Assembly (NCBI GenBank): GCA_026984355.1
Contig: JALSSG010000008.1
Span: 1-5,631 of the forward strand
Source: Hydrogenothermaceae bacterium
GTDB lineage: Bacteria > Aquificota > Aquificia > Aquificales > Hydrogenothermaceae
DNA length: 5,631 bases
Direction of reading: 5' to 3'
The notes under the pieces are model-generated. The model did not search any database. It had not been told where the DNA came from and saw nothing but the letters and a program-made list of their open reading frames with translations. Below are positions 1 through 4,955 of this stretch, piece by piece; the stretch's first letter is position 1; each line of letters begins with the position of its first letter. The position numbers and the translations under genes are program-made.

Positions 1-141
1 CTTAACAGGGATATTATTTTCTCTTAAAATCCTTGCAGTACCAGATGAAGATATAATCTCAAATCCAAGTTCAATCAAACTCTTTGCAAAATCAACAATA
101 CCTGTCTTATCATAAACAGAAAGCAATGCTCTTTTTTTCAT
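1..141 (-). CDS. purH: PurH N-terminus (AICAR transformylase / IMP cyclohydrolase), partial
   Basis: Only the first 47 codons are in the window; the gene runs off the left edge. The protein starts MKKRALLSVYDKTGIVDFAK and continues through a SSSGTARIL segment. This matches the start of the IMP cyclohydrolase (MGS-like) domain of PurH, where family members read roughly ALLSVSDKTG followed by STGGTA. The full enzyme carries out the last two steps of de novo purine synthesis: formylation of AICAR and ring closure to IMP, in the cytoplasm. The ATG is supported by a strong ribosome binding site (GAGGAAG, 147-153) five bases upstream. The gene lies 47 bases downstream of tatD on the same strand and could be cotranscribed with it or use its own promoter. 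An MGS-like fold also occurs in CarB, but there it is C-terminal, so a start at residue 1 favours PurH. Confidence 0.9.
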   Translation of the reverse strand, partial: MKKRALLSVYDKTGIVDFAKSLIELGFEIISSSGTARILRENNIPVK

Positions 142-164
142 TAAATCTTCCTCATAGAAAGTTT

Positions 165-184
165 TTAATGTAATTATACATTAA
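165..184. promoter_or_regulatory. Perfect palindrome overlapping a TATAAT box upstream of purH
   Basis: Two 8-base arms, TTAATGTA (165-172) and TACATTAA (177-184), are perfect inverted copies separated by four bases. Read on the minus strand the centre contains TATAAT (plus-strand 173-178), a perfect -10 hexamer 32 bases upstream of the purH ATG. No convincing -35 box lies 16-18 bases upstream of it. The repeat is not followed by a T-run in the minus direction, so it is not an intrinsic terminator for tatD. It could be a purH promoter overlapped by an operator, but in such AT-rich DNA a chance palindrome is possible. Confidence 0.35.
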
Positions 185-188
185 TGGA

Positions 189-962
189 TTAAACTACAGA
201 TGGAACTGTTTTAGGAATTTTAAACAGACGTTTTGCATTATTATCTACAATTTCTTCCAGTTTATCTTTTTCAATACCAAGCAAATTAGAAACAAATTCT
301 AAAGTGTAAAAGATATTAGACGGTTTATTTGGTTTCCCTCTAACTTTTTGAGGTGATAAAAAGGGACTATCTGTCTCTAACAAAAGTCTATCAAGTGGTA
401 CTTTTTTTAATATCTGTCTTAAATTATCTGCTTTTGGATACGTAATATTTCCTGCAAAAGATATATAAAAACCTAAATCTACACATCTTTCCATCATTTG
501 CATATCACCACCAAAACAATGGATAACCCCTGAAGCCTCATATGGAGCAAATTTTTCTAAAATCTTCTCTGTATCCCTTTCTGCACTTCTTGAATGAACT
601 ATTAAAGGTAAATTTAGCTCCTTAGCAAGATTTATATGTTTTTCAAAAAAATATATCTGCTTATTTTTAGGTGTTATATCCCTATAATAATCAAGTCCTG
701 TTTCTCCAACTGCAACTACCTTTTTATTTTTAGTAGCAAGTTCTTTTAACCACTGTATATGCTCGTCTGTAATATCATTAACATCATATGGATGAAAACC
801 TATAGATGCATATACATTCTCATATTTGTTTGCAAGCTCTAAAGCTTTTGGAATTTCTTCTTTATCACATCCAATAGTTATAAGATAATCCACTTTTTCT
901 ATACTTTCTTTTAAGTCCTTATCTGTTTTAAGCATATCTAAATGACAATGTGTATCAATCAT
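189..962 (-). CDS. tatD: TatD-family metal-dependent hydrolase (DNase)
   Basis: This 257-residue protein is the usual length for the TatD/YcfH family, cytoplasmic TIM-barrel hydrolases with two metal ions. Members have 3'-5' exonuclease or deoxyribonuclease activity and are linked to DNA repair or turnover. All expected metal ligands are visible: His5 and His7 in DTHCHLD, Glu87 in VGETGLDYYR, His123 in LIVHSR, His148 in GVIHCFGG and Asp198 in LLETDSPFLSP. The start ATG has a GGGAGA ribosome binding site (968-973) five bases upstream, and the protein begins at the canonical MIDTHCHLD. It is divergent from pycB across 92 bases and is followed by purH on the same strand. The family assignment is firm. 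Which paralogue type it is, and its natural substrate, cannot be told from sequence. Confidence 0.95.
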   Translation of the reverse strand: MIDTHCHLDMLKTDKDLKESIEKVDYLITIGCDKEEIPKALELANKYENVYASIGFHPYDVNDITDEHIQWLKELATKNKKVVAVGETGLDYYRDITPKNKQIYFFEKHINLAKELNLPLIVHSRSAERDTEKILEKFAPYEASGVIHCFGGDMQMMERCVDLGFYISFAGNITYPKADNLRQILKKVPLDRLLLETDSPFLSPQKVRGKPNKPSNIFYTLEFVSNLLGIEKDKLEEIVDNNAKRLFKIPKTVPSVV

Positions 963-1054
963 AGATATCTCCCTTTAAAAATTTTAGATTTTTATCTTTA
1001 TAGTATAATATATCAAATTCGTATATCTTCTAATCCACACGAGCGAGGTAAATA
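963..1054. promoter_or_regulatory. Divergent tatD-pycB intergenic promoter region
   Basis: This 92-base AT-rich stretch must hold the start signals for both divergent genes. On the plus strand TATAAT at 1004-1009 is a perfect -10 hexamer, 46 bases before the pycB ATG. The best -35 candidate is TTTAGA at 983-988, with a short 15-base spacer, so the match is weak. On the minus strand TATACT (plus 1002-1007) overlaps the same bases and could serve tatD, without a clear -35. Overlapping -10 boxes would make the two promoters mutually exclusive, but this is inferred from consensus matches only. Confidence 0.45.
1045..1049 (+). promoter_or_regulatory. Ribosome binding site of pycB
   Basis: GAGGT, five bases before the ATG at 1055, is a good Shine-Dalgarno match. 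It supports this start, and the protein then begins with the family's typical short lead into the TLRDGHQS motif. Confidence 0.75.
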
Positions 1055-2896
1055 ATGGGAAAAACTATAGAATTTACTGATGTGACTTTAAGAGATGGAC
1101 ACCAGAGTTTATTAGCAACAAGAGTAAGAACAGAAGACCTAGTACCTGCAGCTGAAAAATTAGATAAAGCAGGTTTTTGGTCTTTAGAAGTATGGGGCGG
1201 TGCAACATTTGATGTATGTCTTAGATATTTAAAAGAAGACCCATGGGAAAGATTAAGAAAGATTAAAGATGTAGTTAAAAATACAAAATTAGAAATGCTT
1301 CTTAGAGGTCAAAATGTAGTAGGTTATAGAAATTATCCTGATGATGTAGTAGAAGAGTTTGTAAGAAGAGCTGCTGCAAATGGTATAGATGTTTTTAGAA
1401 TTTTTGATGCATTAAACGATGTAAGAAATATGGAAGTAGCAATAACAGTAGCGAAAGAAGAAGGAAAAATAGTAAAAGGTGTTTTATCTTATACAATTAG
1501 TCCTGTACACACAATAGATTACTACGTTAATATCGCAAAACAACTCAGAGACTTAGGAGTAGATATAATAAGCATAAAAGACCAGGCAGGTATACTATCA
1601 CCTAAGGTAGCATACGAACTTGTAAAAAGACTTAAGGAAGAAATTAAACTTCCAGTACATATACACGCACAAACTACAGCAGCTATGGCTGAAATGACAT
1701 ATCTAAAAGGCGTTGAAGCTGGTGCTGATATTATAGATACAGATGTTTCCACTATGTCCTGGTTAACAGCTCATCCAGCAAATGAAACTATGGTCTATGT
1801 TCTTAAAGAATTTGGATATGATATAAAAATAGATATAGATGTTGTAAATGAAGTGGCAGAATACTTCAAAGAAGTTAGAAAAAAATACAAAAAATATGAT
1901 ACTGCTGATAAATGGCCAGATTCACAGGTTTTAATTCATCAAATTCCTGGCGGAATGATGTCTAACTTTATAAATCAGCTAAAAGAAAACGATGCACTTG
2001 ATAAGTTAGACGAAGTAAAAAAAGAAGTTGCAAGAGTTAGAGAAGACCTTGGTTATCCTCCACTAGTTACTCCTACAAGTCAAATAGTAGGAACACAGGC
2101 ACTTTTAAACGTTTTACAGGGAGAAAGATATAAGATAGTTACAAAAGAAACAAAGGATTATGTAAAAGGACTATATGGTAGACCTCCAGCACCAATAAAA
2201 CCAGAAATAATTAAGAAAATTATAGGAGATGAACAACCAATACAAGTAAGACCAGCTGACCTTTTAGAACCTGAACTTGAAAAATGTGAAAAAGAAGCAA
2301 AAGAAGCAGGAGCAAGAAATATTGAAGATATCCTGTCATACTGTTTATTCCCTCAAGTTGCAAAAGAATTTTTTGAATGGAGAGAAAAATTCGAAAAAGG
2401 TGAAGCATTACCTCCTGAAGTAGAAGAGTTAACAGAAGAAGAATGCGTCACTACAGCACCAATAGAATTTTATATAACAATCCATGGAGAGCAGTATCAT
2501 GTACAGATTGCTGGGGTTGGTAGTTCTGTAGAAGGTGGAAAACCTTACTTTATAAGGATTGATGGAAGACTGGAAGAAACCTTGGTTCAACCAATAAGAG
2601 AAATTGAGGTAGGAGAGACTGTAGAAAGTATACCATCAGAAGGAATAATAGGCGGAAAAAGACCTAAAGCTGTTGATATGGGAGATGTAAGTTCTCCAAT
2701 GCCTGGAAAAGTAGTTTCTGTTAAGGTAAGTCCAGGAGATAAAGTAAAAAAAGGAGACGTTTTATTAGTAATAGAAGCTATGAAAATGGAAAATGAAATA
2801 CATTCTCCTATAGATGGTACAGTAGGTGAAATATATGTAAGAGAAGGAGACCAGGTAAATCCTGAAGAATGTTTAATAAAAATAATACCAGATTAA
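1055..2896 (+). CDS. pycB: Biotin-dependent carboxyltransferase subunit (PycB / OadA type; possibly 2-oxoglutarate carboxylase large subunit)
   Basis: The 613-residue protein has the two-part layout of pyruvate carboxylase subunit B and oxaloacetate decarboxylase alpha: a carboxyltransferase TIM barrel (about 1-290), the conserved PYC/OADA helical region (about 290-460), a linker, and a C-terminal biotinyl domain (about 545-613). Expected catalytic parts are present: Asp14 in TLRDGHQS, the LLRGQN motif at 82-87, Lys175 in IKDQAG (the carbamylated metal-bridging lysine in relatives), His202 and His204 as metal ligands, VTPTSQIVG at 338-346, and the biotin-accepting Lys577 in EAMKM, 36 residues from the end. 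It would move carboxyl groups from biotin to a 2-oxoacid in the cytoplasm, powered by a separate biotin carboxylase not encoded here. No membrane decarboxylase subunits are nearby, so a carboxylase role is more likely than a sodium-pump decarboxylase. Some Aquificota use a related two-subunit enzyme (CfiA/CfiB) on 2-oxoglutarate, and the residues after His204 are unusual, so the substrate is uncertain. Confidence 0.9.
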   Translation: MGKTIEFTDVTLRDGHQSLLATRVRTEDLVPAAEKLDKAGFWSLEVWGGATFDVCLRYLKEDPWERLRKIKDVVKNTKLEMLLRGQNVVGYRNYPDDVVEEFVRRAAANGIDVFRIFDALNDVRNMEVAITVAKEEGKIVKGVLSYTISPVHTIDYYVNIAKQLRDLGVDIISIKDQAGILSPKVAYELVKRLKEEIKLPVHIHAQTTAAMAEMTYLKGVEAGADIIDTDVSTMSWLTAHPANETMVYVLKEFGYDIKIDIDVVNEVAEYFKEVRKKYKKYDTADKWPDSQVLIHQIPGGMMSNFINQLKENDALDKLDEVKKEVARVREDLGYPPLVTPTSQIVGTQALLNVLQGERYKIVTKETKDYVKGLYGRPPAPIKPEIIKKIIGDEQPIQVRPADLLEPELEKCEKEAKEAGARNIEDILSYCLFPQVAKEFFEWREKFEKGEALPPEVEELTEEECVTTAPIEFYITIHGEQYHVQIAGVGSSVEGGKPYFIRIDGRLEETLVQPIREIEVGETVESIPSEGIIGGKRPKAVDMGDVSSPMPGKVVSVKVSPGDKVKKGDVLLVIEAMKMENEIHSPIDGTVGEIYVREGDQVNPEECLIKIIPD

Positions 2897-3672
2897 ATTT
2901 TACAGAGCTCTGAGAGCTCTATTTTTTCCATTTTACTATTTTCTAATAATAAACTTTCCAGCTTTTTAAAAGCTGGAGATATATCAGTTAAAAAAACTTT
3001 TCTAAACCCAGATTCTTTTTTATTATAAATTGATTTTATTTTATCAATAATAACTTCTGAGGAATCAACAATTTTAATCTCTGGATATACACTAGATATC
3101 ACACCTTTCAAAAGAGGATAATGAGTACATCCAAGAATTAAAGTATCAATTCCCTTATCTACCAACTCCTGTATATACTCTTTTACCATATGATAAGTTA
3201 CAGGATGATTAATCATACCTTCCTCAACAAGAGGAACAAATAAAGGACATGCTTTTTGAAAAACCTGTATATCTGGAGCTTTATCTAATAAATTTCTCTT
3301 ATAAGCATTACTGTTAACAGTAGCATATGTACCTATAACACCTATCTTTCCATTTTTAGACACATCTAAAGCTGCCTCTACACCCGGTTCTACTACTCCA
3401 ATAACAGGTATATCAAAATAATTCCTTAAAACATCAAGAGCGTAAGAAGAGGCACTATTACATGCAACAACCAAAACATCTACATTATGTTTTTCATATA
3501 GATAAGAAGAGCACTCTAAACTATATCTTATTATAGTCTCTTTTGATTTATTACCATAAGGAACTCTTGCACAATCTCCTAAGTATACCAAATCTGCATC
3601 AGGGAAAAATTTAGAAATACTTTTATATACAGTTAATCCACCTACACCTGAATCAAATATTCCTATAGGCAA
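2893..3672 (-). CDS. murI: Glutamate racemase
   Basis: This 259-residue protein interconverts L- and D-glutamate, supplying D-glutamate for peptidoglycan precursors in the cytoplasm. It shows the full cofactor-independent racemase signature: IGIFDSGVGGL at the N-terminus (Asp7, Ser8), VPYGNKS (Tyr39), the first catalytic cysteine Cys71 in VVACNSAS, and the second, Cys182, in LGCTHYPLL with His184. Length is normal for the family. The start codon is TTG: an in-frame TAA lies directly before it and the conserved protein begins at once, so no earlier start is possible. It is the last gene of the rng-bamD-rsfS-murI cluster, four bases after the rsfS stop, and its ribosome binding site overlaps that stop, which suggests translational coupling. 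Its own stop overlaps the pycB stop by four bases on the opposite strand. The final residues, ending ELCKI, are encoded by the pycB terminator. Confidence 0.96.
   Translation of the reverse strand: MPIGIFDSGVGGLTVYKSISKFFPDADLVYLGDCARVPYGNKSKETIIRYSLECSSYLYEKHNVDVLVVACNSASSYALDVLRNYFDIPVIGVVEPGVEAALDVSKNGKIGVIGTYATVNSNAYKRNLLDKAPDIQVFQKACPLFVPLVEEGMINHPVTYHMVKEYIQELVDKGIDTLILGCTHYPLLKGVISSVYPEIKIVDSSEVIIDKIKSIYNKKESGFRKVFLTDISPAFKKLESLLLENSKMEKIELSELCKI
2904..2927 (+). terminator. Intrinsic terminator of pycB, inside the 3' end of murI
   Basis: The arms AGAGCTC (2904-2910) and GAGCTCT (2914-2920) form a perfect 7-bp stem with a TGA loop. One A and then six T (2922-2927) follow on the plus strand. 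It begins seven bases after the pycB stop, as expected for a Rho-independent terminator. The minus-strand transcript has no U-run after the same stem, so termination should be one-directional. The whole element lies within the last codons of convergent murI, where it encodes part of the C-terminal tail. Confidence 0.85.
2958..2976. repeat. Perfect 9-base inverted repeat inside murI
   Basis: CCAGCTTTT and AAAAGCTGG face each other across one base, which allows an 8-bp stem with a three-base loop on either strand. No T-run follows in either direction, so it is not a standard intrinsic terminator. It sits about 30 bases beyond the pycB terminator and encodes the region around Ala-Phe-Lys-Lys-Leu at murI residues 234-238. 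Its role is unknown and may be nil. Confidence 0.5.
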
Positions 3673-3676
3673 TTAT

Positions 3677-3682
3677 TCACCC
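3677..3682 (-). promoter_or_regulatory. Ribosome binding site of murI overlapping the rsfS stop
   Basis: On the minus strand GGGTGA is both a Shine-Dalgarno-like site and the end of rsfS, since its TGA is the stop codon. It lies four bases before the TTG start of murI. This supports the TTG start and points to coupled translation of the two genes. Confidence 0.65.
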
Positions 3683-4039
3683 ATTTAATGAATTTACTTT
3701 ATATTTTGGAGCATCAGACCATAACCATTCTAACTGGTAATAATCTCTAAGTTCAGGTAAAAACACATTAACCATAATATCTCCTATATCTAAAGCTATC
3801 CATCTTCCTTCTGAATAGCCTTCTATATGAGAAGGTTCTATACCACTATCTTTTAACTGCTTTACTATTTCATCTACTATAGCCTGTGTGTGAACAGGAA
3901 CAGTTCCAGAAATAATAACCATATAATCAGCTATAGGGTTTACCTTTCCTATCTCTAAAACAACTATATCTTCACCTTTTTTATCAGAAGCAGCTTTTAT
4001 AATCTTATTTAAGATTTCTTCTGTTTCCCTATTTTTCAT
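3677..4039 (-). CDS. rsfS: Ribosome silencing factor RsfS (Iojap/DUF143 family)
   Basis: With the ATG at 4039 the protein is 120 residues, the usual RsfS size. Family members bind ribosomal protein uL14 on the large subunit and block subunit joining, lowering translation when nutrients run short. Recognisable family segments are ADYMVIISGT (37-46), HTQAIVDEI (50-58), the ...GRWIALDIGDIMVNVF stretch (78-93) and the signature PELRDYYQLEWLWSDAP (95-111). The frame stays open upstream to a TTG at 4078 (133 residues, beginning MIGMKKQ), but that start lacks a ribosome binding site and would overlap the upstream gene by 50 bases. RsfS proteins normally start just before the EEIL helix, as the 4039 start gives. 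The chosen ATG overlaps the end of the bamD-like gene by 11 bases; a possible AGGAAG site lies 14 bases upstream, so coupling is likely. Confidence 0.93.
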   Translation of the reverse strand: MKNRETEEILNKIIKAASDKKGEDIVVLEIGKVNPIADYMVIISGTVPVHTQAIVDEIVKQLKDSGIEPSHIEGYSEGRWIALDIGDIMVNVFLPELRDYYQLEWLWSDAPKYKVNSLNG

Positions 4040-4955
4040 TTTTTTTACTAAAACTTCCTGTTTTTTCATACCTATCAAGTAAGCTTTTTATATCATCTCT
4101 ATATTCTGATTCTGGATACATATTATATGCATTTTTTAAAATAGCAATAGCTCTATTTTTACCATCTTTTATTCTATTTTCCAAAGTTTCAAGATGTTCA
4201 ATAAGAAGTTTTTTTCTGTTTAAAAGAATATTCTTCTTATCTATATCTTTTTCCGTTTCAATCTTTTTCTCAAGAATTGCTATCTTTTTTTTATAAAGCT
4301 TTATCTCTTTTTCATACTGTTTTGGTATATTCAACAAATTTTCCGCCAGCTTATACTCTATATAAGGTTTATCTATATAGTCTGTAAATTCATCATACAC
4401 ATAATTATAATAAACAGCAGCAGAATAAGGCTTACCTAGGTTCTCGTATAACTTAGCAATTAAAATATAATGCTTTGCTTCTTTTCTTTTTGCTTTTTCA
4501 ATTATTTTTTTTGCATAGTCTACAAACTTACTAAAAGGATAGTTATTTATAATCTCTTCAGCCTTCTCCTCAGCTTTTTTTACATATGTTAAATCTCTGT
4601 CAGGAGATGGAGAGATTTTCAAATAGGACACTGCAAGTTTATAAAGTGCCTCAGGTACCCTTGGAGATGTTGGATAAAGAGAAATAAACTCCTCAAACTC
4701 TACAATAGCATCAACATACATTTTTAACTTAAAATAAGTATCAGCTAACGCAAACTTTGCTTTCATAATATCTTCAGGAGTAGCCCCTTTAGATTCATAA
4801 ATAGCCTGCTTTAGATAGTCTTTTGCCTTTTTATAATTATTAGATTGATAGGCTTTCATACCTTTTTGAAGTAAATCCTTAGTATACCTAGGTTTTTCAG
4901 AACAAGAAACAAACGAAAATACTAAAACAATAACCAAAAAAAATCTAAACATCAT
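4029..4955 (-). CDS. bamD: BamD-like outer-membrane assembly lipoprotein with TPR repeats
   Basis: This 308-residue protein starts with a lipoprotein signal peptide: a short positive end, the hydrophobic stretch FFLVIVLVFSF, then Val-Ser-Cys with the lipidated residue likely Cys18. TPR-like helical repeats follow at about 26-56, 63-96, 99-141 and 157-191, including FALADTYFKLKMYVDAIVEF and the typical FISLYPTSP turn. The order of signal, lipobox and TPRs matches BamD (ComL/YfiO), the lipoprotein that works with BamA to insert beta-barrel proteins, facing the periplasm. It is longer than typical BamD (about 245 residues) because a Lys/Glu-rich, probably coiled-coil segment at about 213-264 separates the last repeat pair. 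The first ATG overlaps the upstream RNase gene's TGA (ATGA, 4 bases); a second ATG follows immediately and would remove one residue. The BamD assignment rests on architecture; another TPR lipoprotein of the YbgF/BamD type is possible. Confidence 0.75.
   Translation of the reverse strand: MMFRFFLVIVLVFSFVSCSEKPRYTKDLLQKGMKAYQSNNYKKAKDYLKQAIYESKGATPEDIMKAKFALADTYFKLKMYVDAIVEFEEFISLYPTSPRVPEALYKLAVSYLKISPSPDRDLTYVKKAEEKAEEIINNYPFSKFVDYAKKIIEKAKRKEAKHYILIAKLYENLGKPYSAAVYYNYVYDEFTDYIDKPYIEYKLAENLLNIPKQYEKEIKLYKKKIAILEKKIETEKDIDKKNILLNRKKLLIEHLETLENRIKDGKNRAIAILKNAYNMYPESEYRDDIKSLLDRYEKTGSFSKKNEK

Noticed and set aside
963..970. Palindrome AGATATCT before tatD
   Set aside because: It is short and coincides with the ribosome binding site region; a chance match is the simplest explanation.
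1522..1752. 76-codon open frame on the minus strand within pycB
   Set aside because: It is antisense to the conserved carboxyltransferase barrel and is explained by pycB codon use.
2220..2408. 62-codon minus-strand frame rich in leucine, resembling a membrane peptide
   Set aside because: The leucine run is the complement of GAA/AAA/GCA codons (Glu, Lys, Ala) in pycB. There is no start signal.
4040..4078. N-terminal extension of rsfS to a TTG at 4078
   Set aside because: It has no ribosome binding site, would overlap the bamD-like gene by 50 bases, and adds residues not expected in the family.
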